From: Pseudomonas corrugata
GTDB lineage: Bacteria > Pseudomonadota > Gammaproteobacteria > Pseudomonadales > Pseudomonadaceae
Reading direction: 5' to 3'
Length of the DNA: 64,000 nt
Assembly: GCF_001269905.1 (NCBI RefSeq)
Contig: NZ_LHVK01000006.1
Span: forward strand, 186,001-250,000
The notes under the pieces are model-generated. The model was not told the origin of the DNA, searched no databases, and saw nothing but the letters and a program-made list of their open reading frames with translations. The translations under genes and the position numbers were made by a program. Shown here piece by piece: positions 1 to 9,843 of this stretch. Every line of letters starts with the position of its first letter. Positions within the stretch are counted from its first letter, which is position 1.

Positions 1-1
1 G

Positions 2-1714
2 GAAATGGCTGAACGCGTCGACATCCTCAAGGGACCGAGCCAGCTCATCAACGGCATCTCGCCGCGAGGCAGCGTAGGCGGCGGGATCAACGTGGTGCCC
101 AAGCACGCCACCGACAAGCCCATCACCTCGTTCACCGGCAGCTACGCGTCCAACAACCAGCTCGGCGGTGCCGTGGATGTCGGCCGACGCTTTGGCGAGG
201 ACAACAAGTTCGGCATTCGCTTCAACGGCGTGAAACAGTCCGGGGACACCGAATGGGATCACCAGAGCGTGGACCGCGAGATGGCCGTGGTTGGCCTGGA
301 TTTTCGCGGTGAACGGCTGCGTCTCTCCACGGACATCGGCCACACCGAGCGCGATACCGATGCGCCGCAGGAACGTGTGCAGGTTGCCGCCGCCGCGCCG
401 GTTCCCCATGCCAGCGATGTGCGCAGCAACTATGCCCAGTCCTGGAGCAAGGCACGGACCAAGGACACCTTCGGCATGGTGAACGCCGAGTACGATGTCA
501 GTGATTCGACCATGCTGTACGGCGGCGTCGGTGCACGCAGGAGTAATCATGATTTTCTTCGGCACGGCGTTATCGTCACTAATGCCGCTGGTGATTTCAG
601 CGTTGCCCCGCGAGACTTTACCCGAGATGAGAATGTCCAGACGGCTAACGTAGGGGTGCGAAACTGGTTCCATACAGGGCCGGTGAGCCATGAGGTCAAC
701 CTGGCTGCCAGTTATTTTTATATGGACTTTACCAATGGCGGCGCGCGTTATGCGGCCTCCCCAAGCAATCTATATGACCCCGTTGAAACGCCAACCCCGA
801 ACGCCCCCACGCGTTCGGACCCAAAGGTCTATACCGAGAACCACTTCAGCGGAGTAGCGTTGTCCGACACATTGGGTTTCTTTGATGATCGGTTGCTGCT
901 GACCCTCGGTGCCCGCTGGCAGCGGGTAGAGGTTGACGATTGGTCGAATGGTGTCAAAGGCCTCACTGCCTACGATGAGGAAAAAGTCTCGCCATCGGGC
1001 GGCATCCTGTTCAAGGCCACCGATAAACTGTCGCTGTATGCCAACTACATGGAAGGCCTGAGCCAGGGCAAGATCGCGCCGTCAACCTCGATCAACGAGG
1101 ATGAGATTTTCCCGCCATTCATCAGTCGCCAGGTCGAGGTAGGGGCCAAGTACGACGCCGGTCCGTTCGCCTTGACTGCCGCTCTGTTCCGGATCAAGCA
1201 GCCGGCCTACGCGACCGACGCCACGACACGTGTCTTCGGTCCGAATGGCAAGCGTGAAAACACCGGCGTGGAACTGAGCGTCTTCGGTGAACCCCTCAAA
1301 GGTACCCGCCTGCTCGGTGGCGTGATGTACATCGACAGCGAACTGACCAACACCACCGGCGGCACTTACGACGGCAACCGCGCGCCGGCCACGCCGAAAT
1401 ACAACGTCAACCTCGGCGCCGAGTGGGACGTTCCGACTGTGCAGGGCCTGACCCTGACCAGCCGCGGCATCTATTCCAGCTCGCAGTACCTGGACCAGTC
1501 CAACACCAAGGAAATCGATTCCTGGGTACGCTTCGACGTCGGTGCGCGCTACGGCTTCAAGGTCGATGAAAAGAACATCACCCTGCGTGCCAACGTCGAG
1601 AACGTGGCGGACAAACGCTACTGGAGTTCAGCCGGGGCTTCGGATGACAGCGAGCCCGGTCTGACATTGTCGACCCCGCGCACCTACCTTCTGTCGGCTA
1701 CCGTGGATTTCTGA
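2..1714 (+). CDS. TonB-dependent siderophore receptor, C-terminal part (5' end outside window)
   Basis: Outer-membrane receptor for uptake of a ferric siderophore, energised by TonB. The window opens inside the plug domain: the first residues carry the ERVDILKGP and GSVGGGINVVPK plug motifs, and the frame is open to base 2, so the signal peptide, TonB box and early plug are missing. About 570 residues are visible, mostly alternating barrel strands, and the protein ends in a C-terminal Phe as barrel proteins do. It lies directly upstream of an achromobactin-type operon on the same strand, so uptake of that siderophore is the likely role. That link is inferred from position only; any ferric-siderophore receptor would look the same. 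Confidence 0.9.
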   Translation, partial: EMAERVDILKGPSQLINGISPRGSVGGGINVVPKHATDKPITSFTGSYASNNQLGGAVDVGRRFGEDNKFGIRFNGVKQSGDTEWDHQSVDREMAVVGLDFRGERLRLSTDIGHTERDTDAPQERVQVAAAAPVPHASDVRSNYAQSWSKARTKDTFGMVNAEYDVSDSTMLYGGVGARRSNHDFLRHGVIVTNAAGDFSVAPRDFTRDENVQTANVGVRNWFHTGPVSHEVNLAASYFYMDFTNGGARYAASPSNLYDPVETPTPNAPTRSDPKVYTENHFSGVALSDTLGFFDDRLLLTLGARWQRVEVDDWSNGVKGLTAYDEEKVSPSGGILFKATDKLSLYANYMEGLSQGKIAPSTSINEDEIFPPFISRQVEVGAKYDAGPFALTAALFRIKQPAYATDATTRVFGPNGKRENTGVELSVFGEPLKGTRLLGGVMYIDSELTNTTGGTYDGNRAPATPKYNVNLGAEWDVPTVQGLTLTSRGIYSSSQYLDQSNTKEIDSWVRFDVGARYGFKVDEKNITLRANVENVADKRYWSSAGASDDSEPGLTLSTPRTYLLSATVDF

Positions 1715-1723
1715 ACGGTGTAC

Positions 1724-1746
1724 AGCTCCACGGACGGAGCTATTTA
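1724..1746 (+). terminator. Possible terminator after the receptor gene
   Basis: A perfect 6-bp stem (AGCTCC / GGAGCT) with a 6-base loop starts 10 bases after the receptor stop and is followed by ATTTACCTATT. The T-rich tail is weak, so partial read-through is possible. Confidence 0.4.
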
Positions 1747-1983
1747 CCTATTGTGATGTATCGTTCTGATATTGGTTGATATTAATCTGCAATTATTTGA
1801 GGCCTGTAATTCGATATAAAAGCTGATTAACACTGCTTTCGGTACTGATATTAAAGTGCCTTGTCCCTATGTTTATTCCTGAATACTCCAATTCATTTCG
1901 GTGAATTTCCCCTGCGCGTCATTTAATAAAAATAGACCGCGAAAAATGCCCAATTTATTTGAAATTAAATATTGCACTCATCA

Positions 1984-2002
1984 GCGAATGAGAATAATTT
2001 GC
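1984..2002 (+). promoter_or_regulatory. Candidate Fur box upstream of acsF
   Basis: The 19 bases GCGAATGAGAATAATTTGC match the classical Fur consensus at 13 of 19 positions by eye. They sit 30 bases before the acsF start in an AT-rich 300-base gap (1715-2031). Iron repression through Fur is the usual control for such operons. The site is a sequence match only. Confidence 0.6.
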
Positions 2003-2031
2003 ATATCGGGACTTAATCAGGATTGATTCTC

Positions 2032-3408
2032 ATGTTGAATGAAAGCGCTGTACGCATCGATTCTTTGCAGAAGGACAATGCACATTATCTGCGCCGCCAA
2101 GGCCAGTTCGAATCCAATGTTCGCAGTTACCCGCGCAAGTTGCCCCTGGCCATCGCCAAGGCCCATGGCGTCTGGGTGACGGACGTGGAAGGCAAGACCT
2201 ACCTCGACTGTCTGGCGGGGGCCGGGACGTTGGCATTGGGGCATAACCATCCTGACGTCATGGCCAGCATCGATTACTTCATCTCCTCAGGCATGCCGAT
2301 GCACACCCTGGACCTCACCACGCCGCAGAAGGACGCCTTCAGTGAAAAGCTCCTGAGCCTGCTTCCAGGGCAAGGCCATGACTACTGCCTGCAATTCTGC
2401 GGGCCGTCCGGGGCGGATGCGGTAGAGGCGGCGCTCAAGCTGGCCAAGACGTTCACCGGGCGCAGCAGCATCATCAGCTTCAGCGGCGGCTATCACGGCA
2501 TGACCCACGGTGCGTTGTCGGTGACAGGTAACACCGGGCCGAAAGACGCTGTGGCGTCCTTGATGCCGGGCGTGCAATTCATGCCGTACCCCCATGAGTA
2601 TCGCTGCCCGCTGGGCATCGGCGGCGAAGCCGGGATCGAAGCGCTGGGCTATTACTTCACCCAGTTCATCGAGGACGTCGAAAGCGGAGTGTCGCTGCCG
2701 GCGGCTGTGATCCTCGAGGCGGTGCAGGGCGAGGGCGGTGTCAACTGCGCGCCGTCGCAATGGTTGCGCCGTATCCGCGAAGTCACCCAGCGGCACGGTA
2801 TTCTGCTGATCATTGATGAAGTGCAGGCTGGCTTTGGTCGCACGGGCAAGATGTTCGCCTTCGAGCACGCTGGGATCGAGCCTGACATCATTGTCATGTC
2901 CAAGGCCGTAGGCGGTGGATTGCCGTTGGCCGTGCTGGGCCTCAAGCGTGAGTTCGATGCCTGGCAGCCGGGCGCCCATACCGGGACATTCCGAGGCAAT
3001 CAGATGGCCATGGCCACGGGCCTGGCGACGCTCAACGTTTTGCAGCAGCAGGACCTGCCCGCCCAGGCTGAACGTCGCGGCGCCTGGCTCAAGACTCAGT
3101 TGGTGCAGTTGCAGCGCCGTTATCCGGCCCTTGGGCAGGTGCGAGGACGCGGGTTGATGCTGGGGATCGAGATCGTCGACGAGCGCCAGGCCCCTGATCG
3201 CCTGAGCAGCTATCCGGGCGACCCCACCCTCGCCGTGGCCATCCAGAAGCATTGCTTCGACCACGGGCTGTTGCTGGAGCGGGGAGGACGACAGGGCAAC
3301 GTGATCCGGTTGTTGCCGCCGCTGATCATCGATGACGAGCAATGCGCCTTGGTAATGGAGCGATTTGAACAAGCGCTGCAGGCTGCACTTTCACAAGAAC
3401 GTCGTTAA
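2032..3408 (+). CDS. acsF: Diaminobutyrate--2-oxoglutarate aminotransferase, achromobactin type
   Basis: PLP-dependent class-III aminotransferase expected to make L-2,4-diaminobutyrate from aspartate semialdehyde for the siderophore backbone. Visible signatures are the cofactor segment [16 protein letters not shown], the Schiff-base lysine in MSKAVGGG (about residue 291), EAVQGEGG and [12 protein letters not shown]. The start is ATG 2032 because CAGGA lies 9 bases upstream; an in-frame TTG at 2023 is less likely. Length (458 aa) fits the family. It is the first gene behind a Fur-box-like site, and the genes after it follow the acsF-D-E-yhcA-C-B-A order known from Dickeya and P. syringae. Confidence 0.9.
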   Translation: MLNESAVRIDSLQKDNAHYLRRQGQFESNVRSYPRKLPLAIAKAHGVWVTDVEGKTYLDCLAGAGTLALGHNHPDVMASIDYFISSGMPMHTLDLTTPQKDAFSEKLLSLLPGQGHDYCLQFCGPSGADAVEAALKLAKTFTGRSSIISFSGGYHGMTHGALSVTGNTGPKDAVASLMPGVQFMPYPHEYRCPLGIGGEAGIEALGYYFTQFIEDVESGVSLPAAVILEAVQGEGGVNCAPSQWLRRIREVTQRHGILLIIDEVQAGFGRTGKMFAFEHAGIEPDIIVMSKAVGGGLPLAVLGLKREFDAWQPGAHTGTFRGNQMAMATGLATLNVLQQQDLPAQAERRGAWLKTQLVQLQRRYPALGQVRGRGLMLGIEIVDERQAPDRLSSYPGDPTLAVAIQKHCFDHGLLLERGGRQGNVIRLLPPLIIDDEQCALVMERFEQALQAALSQERR

Positions 3409-3428
3409 ACAATCATTCGATATATACG

Positions 3429-3453
3429 TGGCGATATAAGTTATATCGGCCAC
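3429..3453. other. Intergenic hairpin between acsF and acsD
   Basis: In the 170-base gap an imperfect inverted repeat (GTGGCGATATA, loop AGT, TATATCGGCCAC) has an 11-bp stem with one bulge. There is no T-run after it, so it is more likely an mRNA-processing or partial-attenuation structure than a full terminator. The rest of the gap is unremarkable apart from the acsD ribosome site. Confidence 0.4.
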
Positions 3454-3578
3454 TTGATAAACAGCGCTAAACAATTTTCCCGAAGTTGGGGAGGCGGGCA
3501 CCTATTGTCTTGGCGCTGAACAAACGAACTTGCCCAGACATGAAGTCATCCGTAACCCGCAAGTTACGAGGAGCAACT

Positions 3579-5363
3579 ATGCAATATCCCGATCGTACTG
3601 CTTTATCCCACCGCGTCAGTGAATTGGCGAGTACTCGCGCCTTGCTCAATTGTTTGATCAAGGAGTTCGCGCTGCCGGAAAACTGCCTGGATTATCACTG
3701 GCCCCAGGATATGCGCGGCATTGCACCTGGAAGTTATCTGGAAGGGCTGCAATCGAAGGGGATTCCCCTGACCATCAGCCTGCCCAACGGCCAACAGTTC
3801 TTCGTGCTGGTGGATCGTCGCGATCGTCTCGGCAGCCATCGCTACCTGTCCGATGTGTATGCGCGGCAGGGCGATACGTCGTGGAGCAACCTGGCGTTCC
3901 CCGAGTTCGTCGCGCAACTGCTCGGCGCCTGTGAGCACATGACCCGCGCCAGCAACGACGAGTTGCTCGAACAGGTGCTGCAAAGCCAGTCCCTGACCGC
4001 CGCCATCGTCGCCCACAATATCGACGGTGATGGTCCGGCGCCGCTGAGCAACTACCTGGCCAGCGAGCAGGGGCTGTGGTTCGGTCATCCGAATCATCCG
4101 GCGCCCAAGGCGCGGCTCTGGCCAGCCCACCTGGCCCAGGAAACCTACGCTCCCGAGTTCCAGGCCCGGACAGCGCTGCACCTGTTCGAGGTCCCGCGCG
4201 AAGGGCTGCGGATCTCCGCCAACGGACTGACCGAAGAACAAGTGCTGGCCGGATTCGCCGACCAGCGTCGTGCCCGGCCGGGCCGGGCGATCATTTGTCT
4301 GCATCCGGTCCAGGCACAGCTGTTCGTGCAGGACCGACGGGTACAACAGCAACTGGAATTGGGCGAATTGCGGGACCTGGGCACCACTGGCGCGCTGGCC
4401 AGCCCGACGGCCTCCATGCGCACCTGGTACATCGAAGGGCATGACTACTTCATCAAGGGCTCGCTGAACGTGCGCATCACCAACTGCGTGCGCAAGAACG
4501 CCTGGTATGAGCTGGAAAGCACCCTGATCATCGACCAGTTGTTCCAGCGCTTGCAGCAGACCCAGCCGCAAACCCTGGGTGGCCTGTCCACCGTGGCCGA
4601 GCCGGGCTCTTTGAGCTGGGCGCCCAAGTATGCGAGCGAAGCCGACAGCCACTGGTTCCGCGAGCAGACCGGCGCGATCCTGCGCGAGAACTTCTGCCGT
4701 CGCGGCGGCGCGGACGTGAGCATCATGGCCGGTACGCTGTTTGCTCGGGATATTCATTCCCAGCCTCTGGTCCATGAATTCCTGCAAGGTTTTAACGGCC
4801 GGACATTGGATGACGGGCAATTGCTCGACTGGTTCGACCGCTACCAGGCGCTGCTGCTGCGTCCGGTGCTGGCGTTGTTTTTCAACCACGGCGTGGTGAT
4901 GGAACCCCATCTGCAGAACAGCGTGCTGATTCACGACGACGGCCAGCCACAGCAACTGCTGCTGCGGGACTTCGAAGGGGTCAAGCTGACCGAGGAACTG
5001 GGCATGTCCGGCATAGACGTTGGCCTGCATCCCCGGGTGCGCCAGTCGCTGGTCTACAGCCGTGAGCAGGGCTGGAGTCGCATCAGTTACTGCCTGCTGA
5101 TCAACAATCTGTCCGAAGCGGTGCTGGCCCTGAGCTGGGAGCGTCCGCACCTGGCCCCGTTGATGTGGGAACGGGTGACGCGCCAACTGCGCAGCATTCG
5201 TCAGGAGCTGGTACGGCCTGCGCCGGAACTGGACGCGCTGATCGCCGGCGAATCGATTTCCTGCAAAACCAATCTGAAGGTGCGCCTGGCCGCCAAGGCC
5301 GATCGTCAGGCCGGTTACGTCAGCCTGCGTTCGCCTTGGGGCGAGGAGGTGCGTTATGCGTGA
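3579..5363 (+). CDS. acsD: NIS siderophore synthetase, AcsD-like
   Basis: IucA/IucC-family NRPS-independent synthetase. The founding AcsD activates citrate as an acyl-adenylate and condenses it with an amino alcohol or serine-type substrate as the first achromobactin step; this function is taken from the family. Seen here are the NIS motifs HPVQAQLF, KGSLNVRITNCVRKNAW and the late MEPHLQNSVLI block, and a length of 594 aa that fits the family. ATG 3579 is chosen because ACGAGGAGCAACT precedes it; an upstream in-frame extension to 3486 has no ribosome site. The 3' end overlaps acsE by 8 bases, indicating translational coupling. Confidence 0.9.
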   Translation: MQYPDRTALSHRVSELASTRALLNCLIKEFALPENCLDYHWPQDMRGIAPGSYLEGLQSKGIPLTISLPNGQQFFVLVDRRDRLGSHRYLSDVYARQGDTSWSNLAFPEFVAQLLGACEHMTRASNDELLEQVLQSQSLTAAIVAHNIDGDGPAPLSNYLASEQGLWFGHPNHPAPKARLWPAHLAQETYAPEFQARTALHLFEVPREGLRISANGLTEEQVLAGFADQRRARPGRAIICLHPVQAQLFVQDRRVQQQLELGELRDLGTTGALASPTASMRTWYIEGHDYFIKGSLNVRITNCVRKNAWYELESTLIIDQLFQRLQQTQPQTLGGLSTVAEPGSLSWAPKYASEADSHWFREQTGAILRENFCRRGGADVSIMAGTLFARDIHSQPLVHEFLQGFNGRTLDDGQLLDWFDRYQALLLRPVLALFFNHGVVMEPHLQNSVLIHDDGQPQQLLLRDFEGVKLTEELGMSGIDVGLHPRVRQSLVYSREQGWSRISYCLLINNLSEAVLALSWERPHLAPLMWERVTRQLRSIRQELVRPAPELDALIAGESISCKTNLKVRLAAKADRQAGYVSLRSPWGEEVRYA

Positions 5364-6567
5364 TCTGCCCGAAACAGTGATGGCCGCCATTGATGCGGCC
5401 CGACGCAACAGCGAGGATCCGCTGGCGCTGTTTGTCTATGACCTTGAGGCGCTGACCCGCCATGTCAGCGAGGTCATGGCCGCGCTGCCCGCTGGTGTGG
5501 AGTTGTATTACGCGATCAAGGCCAACAGCGAGGCGCCGATGCTCGCGGCCCTGGCCCCCCTGGTCAGCGGTTTCGAGATTTCCTCGGGCGGCGAGATCGA
5601 GCGGGTCGTGGCGTGCCCGACGCGCAAGCCCTACGTGTTCTCCGGGCCGGGCAAACTCGACTCGGACCTGCGGGCCGCCCTGGAGAACCGGGTCGAGGCG
5701 ATCCACCTGGAAAGTCTCAATGAAATCGACCGTCTGCAGCGTCTGGCGCAACAGGCCGGCCGTGTCCAGCCAGTGTTCATCCGCATCAACCCGCAGTTGC
5801 CGTCGATTTTGTCGAGCAAACTGGCGATGGCCGGCACCGCGACGCCCTTCGGCATCGACGAAGCGGAACTGCCGGAAGCCGTGCGACGGGTGCAAGCGTT
5901 CAGTCACCTGAGCCTCAAAGGCTTCCATGTGCATGCAATGTCCCACCAGAACTCGGTGGAGCGTCACGAGCAGCTCCTGGACTTCTACCTGCAGCGCTGG
6001 AACGAATGGAAAGCGCTGGCGACCGGGGATGAGCAGCCTACTCACCTGAACGTCGGCGGCGGCATTGGCGTCGACTACCTGAGCGGGCAGCGCTTCGATT
6101 GGCAGCGTCTGTGCCGGCACCTGGGCAAGTCCCTGGCGCAGCATGAGCAGCCACCGGTGGTGCGCTTCGAGCCCGGCCGCTTCATCAGCGCATTCTGTGG
6201 TTATTACGTGATCGAAGTGCTGGACACCAAGACCAGCCATGGCGAGCACTTCCTGGTCTGTCGGGGGGGGACCCACCAGTTCCGTCTGCCGGCGGCCCAG
6301 AGTCACGATCATCCGGTCATTCACCTGCCACGTCGGCGCAAGCCGCAGCCGGACACCGCGCAGGCCTGGACCGTGGTCGGCCAGCTGTGCACGCCCAAGG
6401 ATGTACTGAGTCGCGGCCGCCAGTTGCAAGGGGCCGAGGTGGGGGACCTGTTGGTACTGCCCATGGCCGGTGCCTATGGCTACAACATCTCCCACGCGGA
6501 CTTCCTGTGTCATCCGCGTCCGCTGCAACAGTTTGTCGGCGCCACTGCGACTGGAGCGCGGTTGTGA
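5356..6567 (+). CDS. acsE: PLP-dependent decarboxylase, AcsE-like
   Basis: Fold-III (Orn/DAP/Arg type 2) decarboxylase. In achromobactin clusters it is thought to supply the decarboxylated amine building block, proposed to be ethanolamine from serine. Sequence evidence: the PLP lysine in YYAIKANSE (residue 55), HVHAMSHQ, the glycine-rich NVGGGIGVDY and EPGRFIS phosphate/substrate motifs. It has 403 aa and a strong GAGGAGG ribosome site inside the end of acsD, with an 8-base gene overlap. Diaminopimelate decarboxylase is the nearest alternative reading, but the context argues for the siderophore role. Confidence 0.88.
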   Translation: MRDLPETVMAAIDAARRNSEDPLALFVYDLEALTRHVSEVMAALPAGVELYYAIKANSEAPMLAALAPLVSGFEISSGGEIERVVACPTRKPYVFSGPGKLDSDLRAALENRVEAIHLESLNEIDRLQRLAQQAGRVQPVFIRINPQLPSILSSKLAMAGTATPFGIDEAELPEAVRRVQAFSHLSLKGFHVHAMSHQNSVERHEQLLDFYLQRWNEWKALATGDEQPTHLNVGGGIGVDYLSGQRFDWQRLCRHLGKSLAQHEQPPVVRFEPGRFISAFCGYYVIEVLDTKTSHGEHFLVCRGGTHQFRLPAAQSHDHPVIHLPRRRKPQPDTAQAWTVVGQLCTPKDVLSRGRQLQGAEVGDLLVLPMAGAYGYNISHADFLCHPRPLQQFVGATATGARL

Positions 6568-7970
6568 CGGTGCCGCGTCACTGGGTGGTGATCAACGTCA
6601 TGTTGGGCACCCTCACGGTCAGCCTCAATAACAGCTCGCTCAACCCGGCGTTACCGGCGTTCATGGCGGCGTTCGCCATCGGACCACTGATGGCGACCTG
6701 GATCGTCGCGGGTTTCATGACCGCCATGGGCATGACCATGCCGCTGACCAGCTTCCTGAGCCAGCGCCTCGGCCGCAAGCGCTTGTACTTGTGGGGCGTG
6801 GCGCTGTTCATCGGCGGTTCGCTGATGGGCGCGGTGGCTGACTCGATAGTGCTGGTGATTGCGGCGCGGGTGGTCCAGGGGATCGCCAGCGGGCTGATGA
6901 TCCCGTTGTCCCTGGCGATCATTTTTTCGGTGTATGCCAAGGATGAGCGGGGCCGGGTCACGGGGCTGTGGAGTGCCGTGGTCATGCTCGCTCCGGCGGT
7001 AGGGCCATTATGCGGCAGCCTGCTGCTGGAGTGGTTCAGCTGGCGCTCGCTGTTCCTGATGAACGTGCCCATCGGGCTGGTGGCGCTGATCCTGGGGTTG
7101 GGCGTGTTGCCGGCTTCCGAACCGCCGGAGCGCAAGCCGTTCGATTTCGCCGGGTATCTGCTGATCGCCTCGGGTATTGGCTTGCTGATGGTCGCCACCA
7201 GTCGTCTGCGCCACGCCGACGGCCTGCTGGATCCGCTCAACCTGGCGATGCTGACGGCGGGCGGGTTGTGCCTGATCGCCTTCGTGCGCGTCGAGTTGAG
7301 CCGTCCGGAGCCGCTGCTCAACCTGCGGATCTTCAACCTGCGCGGCTACCGCCTGAGCGTGATCATCGCCGTGGTGCAGTCGGTGGGCATGTTCGAGTGC
7401 CTGGTGCTGGTGCCGCTGCTGGTGCAGATGGTGCTGGGCTACAGCGCGATCTGGACCGGGTTCGCCCTGCTGTGCACCGCCGGGTTCGCCAGTCTGTTCG
7501 GCCAGATGGGCGGCAAGTTGCTCGACCGGCACGGGCCACGGGCCGTGGTGTCGGTGGGCATGCTGCTGACCGGCGCCTCGACCCTGGCCCTGGGCATGCT
7601 CGGCCCGCAGGCCACCCTCGCCACGGTGTTCGTCTTGATGATGGCGCGCGGTGCCGGGCTGGGGCTTTCCTACATGCCGGTGACCACCGCCGGGCTCAAC
7701 GCCTTGCCGGAGCCGATGGTCACCCAGGGCGCGGCGATGAACAACATCTCCCGGCGCCTCGTGTCGTCGCTGGCCATCGTGATCGCCTCGCTCTGGCTGG
7801 AAATGCGCCTGGGCGCCGAAGCGGGTTCTGCGTTGCGAGCCTCGGGCGCCGTCAGCGAGGTGTTCATCGCCACCGGCGTGCTGATCCTGCTCGCCTTGCC
7901 CTGCGCCTGGCGTTTCCCCATGCCGGAACGGGCGCCCGAAGTGCGGTCCGTGGCGCTCGAACAACGTTAA
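6564..7970 (+). CDS. yhcA: MFS transporter, YhcA-type siderophore exporter
   Basis: Major-facilitator protein of the DHA2 type with about 14 hydrophobic segments and the motif-A-like loop LSQRLGRKRLYLWG after the second segment. It is placed between acsE and acsC exactly as yhcA is in known achromobactin operons, so export of the new siderophore is the likely role. The GTG at 6564 overlaps the acsE stop by 4 bases and has GGAG about 8 bases upstream. An ATG at 6600 is possible but would shorten the first membrane helix. The open frame extends back to 6387 inside acsE, but that part is out-of-frame shadow. Predicted length is 468 aa. Confidence 0.82.
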   Translation: MTVPRHWVVINVMLGTLTVSLNNSSLNPALPAFMAAFAIGPLMATWIVAGFMTAMGMTMPLTSFLSQRLGRKRLYLWGVALFIGGSLMGAVADSIVLVIAARVVQGIASGLMIPLSLAIIFSVYAKDERGRVTGLWSAVVMLAPAVGPLCGSLLLEWFSWRSLFLMNVPIGLVALILGLGVLPASEPPERKPFDFAGYLLIASGIGLLMVATSRLRHADGLLDPLNLAMLTAGGLCLIAFVRVELSRPEPLLNLRIFNLRGYRLSVIIAVVQSVGMFECLVLVPLLVQMVLGYSAIWTGFALLCTAGFASLFGQMGGKLLDRHGPRAVVSVGMLLTGASTLALGMLGPQATLATVFVLMMARGAGLGLSYMPVTTAGLNALPEPMVTQGAAMNNISRRLVSSLAIVIASLWLEMRLGAEAGSALRASGAVSEVFIATGVLILLALPCAWRFPMPERAPEVRSVALEQR

Positions 7971-7986
7971 TTGATAAGGAACTCCC

Positions 7987-9843
7987 ATGACGATTTTTGA
8001 ACAAGCCCCTCAGCCCACCGCCCCAGGTGTCTGGCTGGCGGGTACCGATGCCGATGTCCGGGTAAAAGTCCAACAAAGGGTGGTCGGTCAACTGCTGCAA
8101 ACCCTGCTGTACGAGGACGTGCTGACGTACCAGTGCCAGGCGCTTGCGGACGGCCGGTATCGTTTCATGGTGCAAGGCATCGATGCCGCGCAACAACCGG
8201 TGCAATACCATTGTAATGGCCTGCGCAGCAGCAGTTTTGAGCTGATCCGCCTGGATCACGCCAGCCTTGAGCGAGTCGATGCCGCAGGCCATTCCCGGGT
8301 ACCTGACCTGCACCAGGCGTTGGCCGAACTGCTTGGCGAGTTCGAGGGCAGCACCCATCTGCCGCGCTTTATCCAGGAACTGGAGCAGACCCAGCTCAAG
8401 GATCTGCAATCGCGCAGCCAAGGCTACCGTGGACCGCGTGCTCCCCATCGGCTGGACGTGGATGCGCTGGAACAGCACTTCATGGACGCCCACAGCTACC
8501 ACCCGTGCTACAAATCGCGGATCGGTTTCTCCCTGCACGACAACACCCGCTACGGGCCGGAGTTCGCCAGCCCCATCGCCATTGTCTGGCTGGCCGTGGC
8601 CAAGTCCTGCGGGGCGATGAACCATTCCAGCAAGATGGATTTCGACGCGTTCATCCGCCAGGAAGCAGGGGAGACGCGCCTGCAACAGCTGGCCACGATC
8701 CTCGAAGGCCGCGGTCAGTCGCCGGACGCTTACTGGGTGCTTCCCGTCCACCCATGGCAATGGGAAAACACCATTGTCCCGACGTTCTACCCCGAGCTGC
8801 TCAGCGGCGAATTGATTTACCTGGGCACCTCGCAGGACCAGTACAAGGTCCAGCAATCGATCCGCACCCTGGCCAACGCCAGCGCGCCCGAGCGCCCTTA
8901 TGTCAAGCTGGCGATGAGCATGACCAACACCTCCAGCACGCGGATTCTGGCACGGCATACGGTGATGAACGGCCCGATCATCACCGACTGGCTGCAGCAA
9001 CTGATCGCCACCGACAGCACCGCCCGTGCCCTGGATTTCGTCATCCTCGGTGAAGTGGCCGGGGTCAGCTTCAGCTACGACCACCTACCGGTCACCCGCG
9101 CGTCTCAAGCCTACGGCACTCTCGGCGCTATCTGGCGTGAAAGCATCCATGCCTACCTCAAGCCCGATGAGCAAGCGGTGCCATTCAACGGCCTGAGCCA
9201 TGTGGAAAACCGCTATGGCCAGGGCGAGCAACTGCCGTTCATCGATGCCTGGATTGCCCAGTACGGTTTGCAGGCCTGGAGCCAGCGGCTGCTGGAAGTC
9301 ACGGTGCCGCCGATCATTCATATGCTTTACGCCGAGGGCATCGGTATGGAGTCCCACGGTCAGAACATTGTGCTGATCACCAAGGACGGTTGGCCGCAAC
9401 GCATTGCCCTCAAGGACTTCCACGACGGCGTGCGCTACTCCCCGGCGCACCTGGCGCGGCCGCAGCTGTGCCCGACCCTGGTGCCATTGCCCGCCAGCCA
9501 TGCAAAGCTGAACCGCAACTCGTTCATCCTCACCGATGACGTGAATGCGGTACGGGATTTCTCCTGCGACTGTTTCTTCTTCATTTGCCTGGCGGAAATG
9601 GCGATTTTCCTGCGCCAGCACTATCAGCTGGATGAGACCCGCTTCTGGCAGATGACCGCCGACGTCATCACGGCTTACCAGGCTGCGCACCCGCAACACC
9701 GCGAGCGCTTTGCGTTGTTCGACGTGTTCGCACCGTCCTATGAGGTGGAGGAACTGACCAAGCGCCGCCTGCTGGGCGACGGGGAGCGGCGCTTCAAGTC
9801 GGTGCCCAATCCGCTGCACCCCTTCAGGCCGCAGACATGCTGA
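7987..9843 (+). CDS. acsC: NIS siderophore synthetase, AcsC-like
   Basis: Second IucA/IucC-family synthetase (618 aa) of the operon, forming an amide or ester bond between a carboxylate and an amine of the siderophore. The family blocks are clear: HSSKMDFDAF, HPWQWEN, KLAMSMTNTSSTRIL, GMESHGQNIVLI and the following LKDFHDG. The C-terminal ferric-reductase-like subdomain carries the metal-site-like residues common to the family. AAGGAACTCCC precedes the ATG. The stop overlaps acsB by 7 bases. Which of the three condensations it performs cannot be read from sequence; the name rests on order and overall resemblance. Confidence 0.87.
   Translation: MTIFEQAPQPTAPGVWLAGTDADVRVKVQQRVVGQLLQTLLYEDVLTYQCQALADGRYRFMVQGIDAAQQPVQYHCNGLRSSSFELIRLDHASLERVDAAGHSRVPDLHQALAELLGEFEGSTHLPRFIQELEQTQLKDLQSRSQGYRGPRAPHRLDVDALEQHFMDAHSYHPCYKSRIGFSLHDNTRYGPEFASPIAIVWLAVAKSCGAMNHSSKMDFDAFIRQEAGETRLQQLATILEGRGQSPDAYWVLPVHPWQWENTIVPTFYPELLSGELIYLGTSQDQYKVQQSIRTLANASAPERPYVKLAMSMTNTSSTRILARHTVMNGPIITDWLQQLIATDSTARALDFVILGEVAGVSFSYDHLPVTRASQAYGTLGAIWRESIHAYLKPDEQAVPFNGLSHVENRYGQGEQLPFIDAWIAQYGLQAWSQRLLEVTVPPIIHMLYAEGIGMESHGQNIVLITKDGWPQRIALKDFHDGVRYSPAHLARPQLCPTLVPLPASHAKLNRNSFILTDDVNAVRDFSCDCFFFICLAEMAIFLRQHYQLDETRFWQMTADVITAYQAAHPQHRERFALFDVFAPSYEVEELTKRRLLGDGERRFKSVPNPLHPFRPQTC

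Noticed and set aside
2287-5408. Long minus-strand open frames (361 and 601 codons) opposite acsF and acsD
   Set aside because: They are mirror shadows of high-GC coding strands, with Gln/His/Arg-rich text and no domains or ribosome sites.
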